64,000 nucleotides of DNA from Glutinoglossum americanum (lineage: Eukaryota; Ascomycota; Geoglossomycetes; Geoglossales; Geoglossaceae). The stretch is taken from positions 1-64,000 of the forward strand of contig JAGHQL010000084.1 of assembly GCA_020080175.1 (NCBI GenBank), written 5' to 3'. Positions 1-12,159 of the stretch are shown here, piece after piece. The notes under the pieces are model-generated. The model did not search any database. It was not told where the DNA came from and worked only from the letters and a program-made list of their open reading frames with translations. The position numbers were made by a program, and so were the translations under genes. Positions within the stretch are counted from its first letter, which is position 1. Each line of letters opens with the position of its first letter.

Positions 1-2048
1 CTTGGCCAATTACCCCCTTTTTAGCCCCTGAGTCGGCCGTTGGCAGCCTAGACTCTATACCACGAAGCATATAAGGACTCTGCGAGTCCGCAAGATTATG
101 TAGACATCAATTCAATTCTATTAAGCTATTCAAGACCCTATTTACATTGTATAACCGTTGACCACTACCATTTCGCCAATTCAAGCATAACCAACAACAA
201 GGAGAATGGATCAGACGAACCTGGGAGCTAGGTTTCTCGTTCCCAAGGGTTCATATTCAATGCTAACCCACTTGTATGCAGTATTCCAACCTCCCGACGG
301 CGTACCACTCTTCCCGTCGACGCCGCGCTTCCATCTTCAGTATGTCGCAAAGTAACCACTATTGAGAGCTGCGGTACCGCGGAAACGGCCTAGGCCACGG
401 TAAGTCATTCAAGCTATGCTACGGCGCCTTCACGGCGTTAAAGGAACGGAGATTGCAACCAGATGAGCCCAAGCCCGAAACTCCCTGGCAGACACATCTG
501 TGAGCCGGAGAGTTGGTTCATTGATTCTCCCCTCTTTACAGGACATTAATTGGGCGGGAAAAGAGTAGCGTGCGCACACATATGAAAGCGTAATTCCTGG
601 GAAAGCAATAGGCCATTCTACATCTGCCCTAGTTGGTAGTGTCAGGAGTCGAAGGGTTTGTCTTACTCGAAATTAATTCTTTGTACCACTCGCCAGGGGG
701 AAGAGAGCGCTCCGGGAGGGGTGGAGCATCTCAATAAACTTCCCCGTCCTACCCAGCCAGTCAGAGCGTACTTTGTGGGCCCTAGATTCGCTGTTGTACT
801 GCTCTGTGGTTATCTATGCCCATGATGCTGATGTACTATCTAGAGAGGGGGGCAATATAACCAGGATGTAGTTTTGACTCCCGAGAAGCTCCCCAGATAC
901 CTTGCAGCAGTAATGCGCTATATCCATTCCACGAATACGGGCACATGGGAAGCTTACACACTCGCAAATCTAGAAGAGGGGTACTGAGTCTATTTTGTTA
1001 ACTCCAGTATCTTCTGCAGTTATACAGACCAGCTGCAGGAGCGGATGGGCAAGCCCTTTTCACCCTGAGTAGAATAGCATCCATTGTCATAGTGGCGAAA
1101 GCTACTGTAAAAAAGCCTGAATTTTAAGCTTAAAAAAAGATGTATAGGATGTAGGCATCTTATAGCGGGTATCAACGACTTAAAAGATCAGCGAGATTCC
1201 CAAAAGCCTCAAGAGGAGACTGGTTACCTATGCGGATTGAGCAGACCAGCTGAGTGATGCGTAGAAGCGCATGTAAGAGCACTGCCAAGTACAAGCGCTA
1301 ATCGGCGCTCCAATTCCACCCATAAGACAAAGCGTTGATTTTAAATTTCAACAAAAACCCAATGCTACAAATTCCCACTTTTTACAACTACCTACCAGAC
1401 CTTTAACTTGTTGTTGCTGTGTATGAGGCTTTGAAATGTGCCAAAATGCTCGTTATACCGGAGCCATTTCTATCGTGTACCTAAGGCGGCTTCACGAAAT
1501 TCCTAAGGAGTGAGTGTGGACACGCATTCCTTAAGCTATATCAGCCTTAGTTTGAAAGTATTTAGAGGGTTTCGTCGAGGCTCAAAGCAAAGGTCAGGAC
1601 ATGGCTTTCACAATAGCCACCAAAGAGAGCTCGATCCCTCGAGTGGCCATAATGCCCCGGCGAGGGCGCAGAGTTATAAGACAGTTGTCCCTCCGTTAAC
1701 ACCAATGAGGGCGCGGGCAATGGGGGCGTGGGCAGTCGGGCGGCGGAAAGCGTTATAACATTTCGTGGGACTAGCATAGCAACGCTTCCCTGGACGGGTA
1801 GCTAGCTATATACATGCCTGGCAGTCGGGGAAATAGTTACTACCTGCAGCTGGGGCAAGCCTTCTGTTGCTTCGGAACGATTGTATTTCTCACGCTGCTT
1901 TTAAGGATAACGTTTGATGAATCCGCCAGAATGAAAATATCTAGTGAAAACCGGCAAAGCGGCGATGTCGACCACCCCGCTTAGACGCCCGAGCCCCCGA
2001 TCCCGGTTTTCTATTAGATGCTCAAGCAACTACGAGAAGTTGGGCAAT
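1..2048. other. No supported gene
   Basis: I see no protein family, RNA gene or clear repeat here. Open frames are short (82 codons at most) and overlap on both strands. The first 250 bases have an AC-rich leader ending in an ATG near 207, but no long frame follows it. Confidence 0.5.
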
Positions 2049-3024
2049 ATGGCGTCTGCTCTAGTCGGCCAACTAACGCTATCAGGTGGAAAGACGAAGA
2101 TCCCCGCTCTCTTATACGGAACTGCCTGGAAGAAAGAACGGACTAAAGAGCTTGTCGTCCAAGCGCTTCGATCAGGCTTTCTGGGTGTGGATACGGCCGC
2201 TCAGCCCAAGCACTACCGAGAGGATCTCGTGGGTGATGCGCTGAGGCAGGCCTTCTCGGAAGGGACAATGCAAAGACCGGATGTGTACGTATGTAAGTGC
2301 CAATCCACAGAGAACGGACTCGGAGGGCTTATTGTTTCCTTTCCACGGATAGCTACAAACGAAATTCACACCCGTCGCAGGGCAAGATAAAAGCGACATG
2401 CCGTATAACCCTTTATCGCCGGTCCCCGAACAAGTTCGAGCGTCCGTAGCGTCCTCGCTGCACAACTTCCGTAATCCCGATGAGGAAGAAACATATCTCG
2501 ATTGCCTAGTCCTACATTCCCCCCTCTCGACACTAGCACGGACCCTCGAAGTCTGGGAGACACTCGAAGAATACGTCCCGCATAAGATCCGGAACCTCGG
2601 AATCTCCAACGTCGAGCTAGCGACACTACAGCGTCTATACGCCGCAGCTAAGATAAAGCCCGCCGTCGTGCAAAACCGCTTCTACCCGAAGACGAAATTC
2701 GACCTCGCTATGCGAAAATTCTGTCGAGAAAATAATATCGTGTACCAGTCGTTCTGGACCCTTACCGCAAACCCGAAGCTCCTCGCCTCAGAACCAGTAG
2801 GCTCGCTAGCTGTAGAAGCTGCAGTGGATAATGAGATAGCTCTATACTGCCTCGTGCTTGGGCTGGGAAATACAGTCGTCTTGGATGGAACGACGAATGA
2901 AGGAAGGATGAGGGGTGATATGCAAGGCTTAAATAATGTGCGACGGTGGGTGGAAGCGGACGACAACAGACAGAAATGGGATTCGATTTTGTCACAGTTT
3001 AAAGCTCTTATTCAAGAACCATGA
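2049..3024 (+). CDS. Aldo-keto reductase
   Basis: Predicted cytosolic NAD(P)H-dependent reductase of carbonyl compounds, AKR superfamily; the substrate cannot be read from sequence. Model: exons 2049-2288 and 2353-3024, 303 residues, the usual AKR length. The 64-bp intron (GTATGT...ATAG, phase 0) is needed because the frame through it loses the family motif, while splicing gives DVYLQTKF. Expected catalytic residues are visible: Asp48 and Tyr56 in VDTAAQPKHY, Lys84 in QTKF and His135 in LVLHSPL. This longer D-to-Y spacing fits a fungal AKR subgroup rather than the classical DTAxxY type. The start is the ATG of MASALVGQL; the frame is open 35 codons further upstream, but that stretch looks non-coding. 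Neighbours give no pathway hint. Confidence 0.9.
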
Positions 3025-5532
3025 TGCAACTATGTACTGTATGCGACTATCTGATTATCGTTGCCGACCTATTGTTGATCTTCCACTCATCGGGCCGCCC
3101 ACCGCGGCTTATACTTGGCTCCAATGAGTTGACCAGTCAATCTCGTTTTAACTCAGGAGTTCAAGTCAGCGTGGAGGGTGACTAGAGCAGAGACTCGTAC
3201 GAATTCCGGCGAGACACAATAGCCTTAGGACCCCGATGGGTCCCAAAGGAATCGCCCGATCCAATTCCAGCTAAATACAAGGAATTTCCCTAAGCCGCGT
3301 CGCGATACTATCGAAGTTGGTGGATTCTGCGAAAATCCGCAATGTGCTGCTTGCCGAGTCTGCGCAGACATGCATCGGTACATGTGCCTACGCGACATAA
3401 GCAAAACCTGCATCGTCGCGTTGCCGACAACAACATCGCTCCCGAGACAAGCTCCCTCAGCCACACTACCGTCCCGCGTCCCTCTAGCCGGTGCCCGCCG
3501 GTCGCCAAAATTTCCAAGACGAGATGGGGTATCCCTCCCTCCGTGACAAACACAGACGCAGGCTTATCCTTGAGCGGGCTCGGCGCCTCGTTGAGATGGT
3601 CGGGATAACCACCCTTGCGGCTTGGGTGCTCGTGGGCTATCGGACCTCTTGGACGGGTGTCTGGTGGGGCTGCGAGAGTGGAGCCTTCGGTAGTGGGGAT
3701 GGGTTTAAGTCCTAGTGGAGTGGGCCGGGTATGTCCTACTGACTGTCCCTCCCTATGTGCCGGTCCACTTTGCTCACACGAATTGCTCCAGGTCATCCCC
3801 TCAAAGCACCTCGTGTATCGTATATGCTTTGGTGGATTCGGTTGCGCTCAGCTAGATTTGCCGGCGAGCTGGAATGGCACTAAGAACGGCGAGGCTCGCG
3901 TTGTGTGGCTATCGTCAGGCTACCGCGGGGTTCCCCGTGGCGAACTATTAATATGGATCTGCCTTGATAAATCTTGGTGCGTTACATATACGTCATGGGC
4001 GGTTGATGGGTTAGATCACCTCACTCACTCATTATCCTTAGGAGGTCTTGGGGGTTTGGGAGCATAAATTGTGCTTGAATTCGGGGGAACGGCGCAGACT
4101 ATACTCGATTCGGCTTGCAGCCCTTCGGGTTTCGCTTCCATCTCCGGCAATTAGCTGCCAAGATACTTCGATATTACTAGATTTGACCCTTGCGGGTTGG
4201 GCAATTCCACACCAACAGTACCATGCCTTTCCGATGCTCTTTTACGAAATCTGTGCGATCTACAGTCACGGGAGGCTCAGACACTGCGTATTCACTAGCT
4301 TAGGCAAGGATGCCGGCTTTAGGTCAATATTGCAGCCAGGCTTGTGGCGATGGTGGAGAGGCCTAGATGGATTAGCGTTTTTCGCCAATACACCGTTCAT
4401 TGCGGGTATGCTCGCGGTCATCGAGCGACACGAGGAACAGCCTTTGCGGTATCGAGGATCGCTATGAACACCTTATTAGGCCGACCAGAGAGACACCGTT
4501 TCCGGTGTCTGGGTCAGGGGCGTTGTGAAAATATTGGTGTTTGCAGCGTTATGTCTACCAATGACTCTGCATCCCCATATAGCCCAAATGCTAGCTGATC
4601 TGGTCTTTCAAATGGCAATGGTACCTCCTTCTCCGACTGTATGGCAAATCGCCGTCAATTCGCTGATCCGTCGCTAGGTCGTGGCAATGAACCCCAGCCG
4701 ATATTTTGCCGAATCCCGTCTAGGAGTGAGGATAAAACTCCGGCAAACATACACCTTTTCTTCTTCTCCCGGCTTTACCGTCTACTACTCCACCTAGATG
4801 CTAAAACCTCCCCCCTCCTCCTCCACTCGGTCTAGCGTTACTCCATTAACGCACCCTCCTTTACACAAACAATACAATCCAAAGTTGCTTTCAGTCCGGC
4901 AAGCTGACCTCCCTGGTATGGTATGCGGCATCTACCGGTTGCCACTTTTGGGTCCTGTAGGCGAGGGCTCAGGTAACGTCATGGCGTAGGGAGATGTAGT
5001 GCTGGTGGATGCACTTAGGGTGCTCCCTTGTGAGGGAACGGGGTCGCATTGATGGGATTTGAGGGAGAATCGCGGCACATAGGAGCGCTTTAATTGGTTT
5101 TTCCGTTTCGTGCCGGCCCGGTCATAGGAATAGACTCGAAGGGCTCTTTTTAGGGAATAGTATCGGGAACAATAAGTACGCCAAACTATAAAATATACCA
5201 CCTAAATATCATGGCGGAAGAGGGAGATCTTGTTATGCCCATCTACCTATCAAAGAACGCATCGGAAGAGGCTGCTTTAACAGGCGCAATATAGTTTTCG
5301 CTCTGATGGCTCGGCTGTTGCAGTTTGGTGATGCCGATATTGCTTGCCAGCCCAACCAAGTCCCGGTTCAGCCGCAGACAGGGCTGAAGCCTTGCAAGCG
5401 ACGACCTCCAATCCATCCTGCTGTGCTGCCTGCGCCGATGACTCAAGAACCTGTCGCTATATAGCTATAGGCATCTAGCTGCTTCATTTCATCGCTCTTA
5501 CCTCCAGGCTTGATGCGTTAGAAGATTTTTTG
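3025..5532. other. Intergenic, overlapping unassigned open frames
   Basis: About 2.5 kb between the reductase and the F-box gene. Several frames of 60-160 codons overlap on both strands (for example 3308-3796 minus, 3615-4067 plus and 4048-4467 plus), but none shows a known domain or a convincing splice chain. Part of it is probably the leader of the F-box gene. Confidence 0.4.
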
Positions 5533-8500
5533 ATGGATTTTGAGAAGATCGCCGGGTCGAACGACAACGTCGATAGTGCGGGAGATGGCGCCGAGAATGG
5601 CGGTGAGGAGTCGCACGGAAACGATGCCACAACTCCCAAGATCATCGAACCGGATCCCTCAGATGATGGGAATTTGAACTCCGAAGCACGGCACCCAGTG
5701 CGCGTGAAAGAGAAGCGACACAACCGCACACGCAGTGCATCTCGGAGGGGTTGGAAGTACCCAAATGGCCCTCCCGTCCCACAACCTAACCAGGAACCTC
5801 TAACTCTAGAACAATGTCTAAGAGTCACGGAAAGAGATCTTTTCAAACGGCATGAGTATCACAGGACCTCGCTCGCACAAAAGGAAATCTACACCCAATA
5901 CCTAAAATTTCTCATCGAGACGTCATGCCGTCTGTTATTCCCCCCAGGTCCTATCCCTCGCAAACCCGCTCAATGCCCGACATCATTCGGAATCGAATTT
6001 AGTCGGTTTCTAAGTGACGTGAATTATGAAGGCAATGACAATATACGCTGGATACCCCACGGTGTGGCTACTCCAAAGATTGACTCCCAACGCTACGAGA
6101 ACACAGGACAGCCCGAGCAGGAAGCTGATGCAGGGTTGGGAACCAAAAGCGTCGATCGAGAAGACCTGCACGCTCGCCGTATCGACGCGAGCGACACACA
6201 AGTAGAAGGACTGACGGCCGAACATCAAGAGCTTCGCCCCATCCGAAATACCGCGGAAGATCACGGCCCGAAGCAGGCCGAAGCCGACGGAAGGGACACA
6301 CCCCAGCCAGAGAGCAAATCGACCCCGGAGCGGACTACTTCTCAAGACGTGACTATTGGGAGTGATGTCCCCACCGTCTCCGCCGCGAGCGGAAGTTCAA
6401 GGGAGGGTAACGATGGGGGAGAGGGGATAGCAGTGACTCTGTCGGAAATAACCCCAATTTCGCCAGCCATCCCGACAGAAGATCCTGCATTTTCGGGCCC
6501 AGAGATACGGGGTCCCATCCCCACCGGAAAACGCCCAAGTGTTCTCGACTCAGAACAACTCGATGAGGAGAGTGGACTTCAAGGCCCCGAGCCCAAGCCA
6601 CGAGGAGTAGTTTCCGTCCCTCATCGTCCGAAATCGAGGGGACCCTCTAGCTCAGTACTTCCCATACCATACCAGTCCAACCAGGAACGATTGTGGCTAA
6701 AATATCACGAGATGCAACTCCATTTCGATGCCGAGATTGATGAGATGGATTCGCGGATAAAGGCGCTGCAGAAGCATCTTATCCGAGTAGGAGGTTCCGT
6801 CGATGCCGATGGGGTTGCTCGCGCAGGCACCAGGACGAACCCTGAGGAGAAGGTGCAGAGTGATGTTTTGAACACTAAAACGACAGAAATCGGAGGTGTG
6901 TGGTTGCAAGATGTTCGACGAACTGTAAATGCACTGAAGGAGATGGTTTCTGGACCTCGGCGAACTCAGCGATCGGACAAACCCAAAACAGAGCAACCTG
7001 CCAAATCTATAATCCTGCCTCCAGTGACCAACTCTGCTGAGCCAAGCGCCTCCATGAGCGTGCCAGGTCTCCCGGACATGTCAAAAGAAACCCCGGCGGT
7101 CGGAAGAACCTCTGAAGGCCGCACGCTGAATGAGCTCCCGTACGAAATCCTATCCGCTATCCTAAAATATCTTGATATACAAACCCAAGCCACCCTCTCT
7201 GTGACCTGTCGCTCATGGCATCAGATCATGACACCTATGGTTTGGAAGCAGGTTTGTTTAGACGAGGGGACGGATGACATGGCTGGTCGACATCGGGTAT
7301 ACAAGGAGCTTGAGCGAGTGGCTACCCCTAGTGATGGGAAGGAGAAAGGAAAGCCAACTCCGGGCTTTGTGAGTTTCTGGCCGATGGCATGCCTGACTGC
7401 GGAGACGAGTATACCCGCTGATAACGAGGCTGATGGAGCTGGGAGTGAAGACACCAAAAGTAAGAAGGACGACGCTTGTTCGAAGGATGATGCGGATTGG
7501 TGGAAACGGGGGCCCCCGAAACCAGAGCGCAAATTTCCGAAAATTGAAGGCCCCGACGTGATAATGACGACCAGACAGAGAGCCATCTCTTACAGCGAAA
7601 GCCTCGCTCTCATGCCTATCACGATGGGAGTTCTTAGGGCCTTAGGGTGAGTAGACCACCATTTCCGCTTCCTTAGACGATGTGCCTATACTCTCCACTT
7701 TCAGTTTTCCTAATAAGATGCATCACAAAACACAACTTGTCAAACGAGGAACCTTCAATGATAGTTGTTCTTCTGATGGTGGCTACAAAAACTATAGTAC
7801 TTCAACTAAGTAACACGAAAAATAGGAACCCCAAAATCGCGACGCATGTCCGGGCCCTCTACGTGAGGATTGGCTCTATGCAATGGCCGTGGGATGGAGA
7901 TCAAGGTCCTGCGCTTGCCGGCGACTTAGTTCGGCACCTCCACGGGCTCCGCGCTCAAACCATGCGGCAGATGCTCGTGCTCATCAAAAAAGCTATGAGG
8001 AATCTCACCCGCCTTGAAGAGCTCACCATCAAGTCCCACGACACGAAAATCACCAACGCAGTGCTCGGCGTCCTGGGGTGGAGCCCGAAGCTTTCGGTCC
8101 TGCAACTCCTAGAGGTGGATCTTAAGGCCTGCCAACTGAGCAGGGGTCGAGGAAGAGGACAGGCTTACGAGGTACTCAAGCGAATCGTCGAGGATTCCCA
8201 GGATTCGGAAGAGGTGAAGCGGGAGCAGATTAGAGTGATCGATCGGTTACATTCGGAGAATGGTTGGATGCATTGTCCACCACCGGGTGCGAAAGCAGAT
8301 GAAGATGCCGAGAGGGCCAGTGCTCAAAAGGGCAAGGAGAAGGAGAATGGGCCTCCGGAGACTCCGACCGCGTTGGATGTTCAAGGGACTGGGGAGCACG
8401 AAGATGGGTCCTCGCCGCTGATGCGAAGTATTGGGGAACAGAAGGACAACGCCTTGAATATCTCCATAGCTCCAACTCAAGAGAATGAGGAATGTACCAA

Positions 8501-10697
8501 TGGCACCGATACACTCCCGGCGACATCCCCACCTGCCCTAAACAACGGGAAAGGAAGAGACTGCGCAACGATAGCCACCCCAACCCTAACATCCACCGAA
8601 TGGAGGCAAAAGCTCTCTCAAGAATCCATGAACTCCGCCTGCTGGGGTCCCGTCGAAATAGCCGCCTACGATGCCGGCTCCATTCAAGGCTCCTCCATTG
8701 GCGGCATCATAGCTCGCCCCCTCCGCCTCACCGGAAAGCGCCGCCAGCCCCCAGCCCGCAAACACCCAAACAGGGGTTCTTACTTCTATCCTTCTCTCGC
8801 ACATCTCACGCTCCAGGGCTGCGAGAATCAAGGTCAGATCGTAAAACCCATCACTCGCAGCGCGATCCGGGCCACCGTCGCATTGCGTCGTTTCCTAACG
8901 CGGTGTCCGAACCTTAAGACGATCGCTATTCGGGATTATACGATCCAGGCAGAGTCGCTGTTTGACTTTGGGAGCCCAAGGCGCCCGGTGTGGTGGAAGA
9001 GCATTTTCGCGCAGACATTGATGGAGGGGATAGGGGGAGGGTTTACGGGGGGGCCATTATTTGTGAATGAGATGCAGTACGTGGTGGAGGTGCCGTTCGA
9101 GGAGGATCTATCCGGTAGCGGCGGGGGACAGCAGCAGCAACCGCCGGCGCCGCCTCCGTCGTCGCACCTATACACCCCTGCTGGTGGAGGCGCGAGTTCC
9201 TCCGCGGGGAGCGCTAGTGTAGCAGTAGTCCAAACTCCCGAGGTCCCACCGCCAAGTGAGGACGCCGGAGCTGGGATAGAGAGACGGCAGCTCATGGAGA
9301 CAGTATGGAAGCGGTTACGCGATAACAACAACCAACTCCTCACATTTCCAAACCTCGAATACCTTAACATCGACCGCGGCGCTTTCCTCCGCCCCGAATT
9401 GCCATACCACTGGATCAGCAGCCCTGGCTTTGAGGACTTTTTCCTCCGCCACAACAAGATCCAGAAGCTGACCTGGGACGGCTACATCCTTAGTAAGTTG
9501 GTAAATGCCACAACCAGCATCGCATTGGCTAACCCCCAGAACCGCAGACCGCCATCTCCCCCCCACCAATCCCTCTTTCTTAAAAACGACCCACCACCTC
9601 GGCCAAACCCTCAAAACCTTAATCTTAAACCACGTCGACTACCACACCACACCCTCTCACCAGATCCCCGCCGCCGCCGCCCACTTGAAGGCTTTCTCCT
9701 TCCCCCGCTTAAACGCTTTCCTCCGCTTACTCAAGGCGCTTGAAGTAGTCGATATATACGTGGACCTCATGCCCGTAAGCCAGATGATGGGGATAGCGCG
9801 CGCGCTCAAAGGGAAGGCCATCACGTCGTTGATATTGGGGAGAGCGAAAGGAGTGTTAGGTCCTGCGGAGGTGGATGTGTTGGTTGAGTGTTTGCCGAAG
9901 GCGGAGGAGATAATTGTCTCGAGGTGGAGGCCTGCGAATTTTCTGTATGGGGATTCTGATATTAGGATGGACCCGCCAGGTTTTGGGGAAATGGTTTATG
10001 AAGAGGATGAGGAATTTGCGACGCAGGAGGTCGTGGAGGAGGAGGGCGATGGGATCTGGTTTTCGGCGGTATGTGAATCTAACCCCCACTTTATCCCAGC
10101 TTTTTTAATTGATTCACTGGGGGCTTCGCTGACGATATTTCCTTCAACGCGCCACAGGGGGAACTAGCCACCAAGCTCTCTCACCTCCCCAACCTCACCA
10201 CCCTCTCCTTAAATTTCACCTTCCCCATTCCTCTCTCCCCTCCGCTGCCCACCTCCCCAAACGACATCTTCAACATCCTCTGCGATGAAGCTTATCACCC
10301 GCCCGCCGCCCTCCTCGCGGCCCCTCCAGACAGCCCCCAAAGCGTCTGGGCCCGCGAATACCTCAACGCATTGCGGACCACGGCGGAGGTATTCGCCTCG
10401 ACGCCCGAGCTGAGAAAGTTAGAGAGCGTGTCGCTGGGGTATTTCGTGCACGACTGCAGCAGTAGAGGAACCGTGAGGTTTTTCAGAGATAAAGAGGGGA
10501 GGCCGGAGAAATGGGAGAGTTGGAGATTCCCGGAATTTGTGTGGAAGGTTTTGGATGCGCATGAGGTGGAGTGTGTGGGGGCTTCGCTGAAACCGGAAGG
10601 GGAGACGGGGGAGGTGAAGGCGGAAGCTAAGGCGGAGGCGGAGGCGTCGGGGGAGAAGGAAAGGGCTGAGGAGGCGGAGACGGCAGAGGAGGAGTGA
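5533..10697 (+). CDS. Large F-box protein
   Basis: Probable substrate adaptor of an SCF ubiquitin ligase. Model: exons 5533-7646, 7826-9492, 9548-10068 and 10158-10697, giving 1,613 residues; all three introns (179, 55 and 89 bp) join in matching phase. Residues 1-450 are low-complexity and charged, followed by a short helical stretch near 390-430. The F-box lies at about 532-575 (LNELPYEILSAILKYL...CRSWHQI). After intron 1 comes a long leucine-rich region with LxxLxL strands (for example LEELTIKSH, LSVLQLLEVDL and LEYLNIDRG), broken by a disordered proline/glycine insert near 9100-9260. The C-terminus is Glu/Ala-rich. I start at the ATG of MDFEKIAG; the preceding TTG is not used. The target is unknown. 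Confidence 0.85.
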
Positions 10698-12159
10698 CGG
10701 CAGGATATACAAACATACGAAGATATATACATATATTCATATTATATATCTTCGCCGACATATAGGCGGTTTTCCCCGCTCTTTTCACCAACTAAGGAAT
10801 GATGTATCTTCCACGACAGAATCACAAACACAATCTCCAAGCAATTTACAAGCATCGAAATGCTTGAAATATCCAAGCCACGCAGGGCATATGCACTAAT
10901 CTTTACATGCATCCAAAGCTTCGGCATCCTGGTCACGTGATCGTGACGGTCGGACAGTCTTTCAATCTCCAGGGGAAAATATACCCCCACCATCAACCTA
11001 TTGCCCAAATCACCATCACTCAAATATGAATTTATTATTTTCTTTCGTCTTCTCAATCGTCGTCTGAACTTCGACCGCAGAACTCAGAACATCCCCGCGT
11101 TATCCTCGTCACCCAGCTTAAACGATCTCCAATTTCCCACGACCTCAAAGGCGGCCTGACCCCATCTCACCCATCTCACCACCAACCATCGATGGAAAAG
11201 CGGGGCCTGCCCTCCCGACTACTATAAAGAGCCTCTCCATCGCCCGCTGCGCACTCTTCTCCCTCCGCATGGCAACCAAAACCAAACTTGACCGAATAGA
11301 GCGGGCGGTGGACTCGCCGACCAGGATAATACCAGGATATTCCAGCGCTGCTCTGCATTGATGGCCTCCATTGGTGTGATGGAGATGCATGATGCGTCCC
11401 GTTTAGGCTCACCGGCCATGTACCCTTGACACCCCGAGGACCACCAATCCGCTGCCGCTCAATACTACAGCTTTTATTTTCCTCCAGCTCAACGGTGCGC
11501 AGGCAGCTCCGTATTAATCTGAGGCAAGGGCAACGATGATCGGACGTTCGCTTTCCTCCCTTTTTTGTCTCGATTAGGTTTCGCAGCCTGCCCGCTCCCA
11601 TCCCCAACTGCCGGCGCGGCGGTTACGGTTACGCTCGTTCTCGTCGGGGTCTGCCTCTACCCTACACACCGAGTCGATAAACTTCCATATCTATTAGTTT
11701 GCGTTACACCAGGACCTAGAGGTTCCGCAGCCTAGTCATTCGGGCCAGGTTCGTGGAGATAGGGAGGCATCCGGGGACGATGGCGTCCTCAAATAGTAGA
11801 CATGCCTCATCAGGCCGCCAGCGGGTGAACACCCCGTCGGTGATCTTCAGGCATGAAGTGGAAACACCCGCTGACATTACTATTAGGACATCCGTCGGGG
11901 TAACAACCATCATCCCCTCGCTCCCCGTCCCCAGCGCATATCCAACCCGCAGATCGCAAATCGACATGACGATAGGCCCCTCGGCGTGCCCCCAAATCAT
12001 CTTCAACAGCAAACCCCCGCCCCGCGTCCACCATATGGGCACCCCCAGGCGCAGTATCCTACGTTCACACGCGCTGGTATTACCGCTCCCGTTGCAACAA
12101 CAGCACCGCCAAGCTATGAAGGTGTTAGCATAGCAACGGGAGCGGTACCACCTGAAGTT
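10698..12159. other. Intergenic and probable leader of the Zn2Cys6 gene
   Basis: No supported gene. The frame of the downstream regulator stays open back to 11887 but has no ATG there, so an unrecognised 5' exon may lie in this stretch. Frames on the minus strand (11176-11607, 11716-12192) show no family motif. Confidence 0.4.

Noticed and set aside
1-250. AC-rich leader followed by ATG, reminiscent of an LTR-element leader
   Set aside because: No terminal repeats, no enzyme motifs and no long frame after the ATG.
3308-3796. 162-codon frame on the minus strand
   Set aside because: No domain, opposite frames of similar length, Arg/Pro-rich composition expected by chance in GC-rich spacer.
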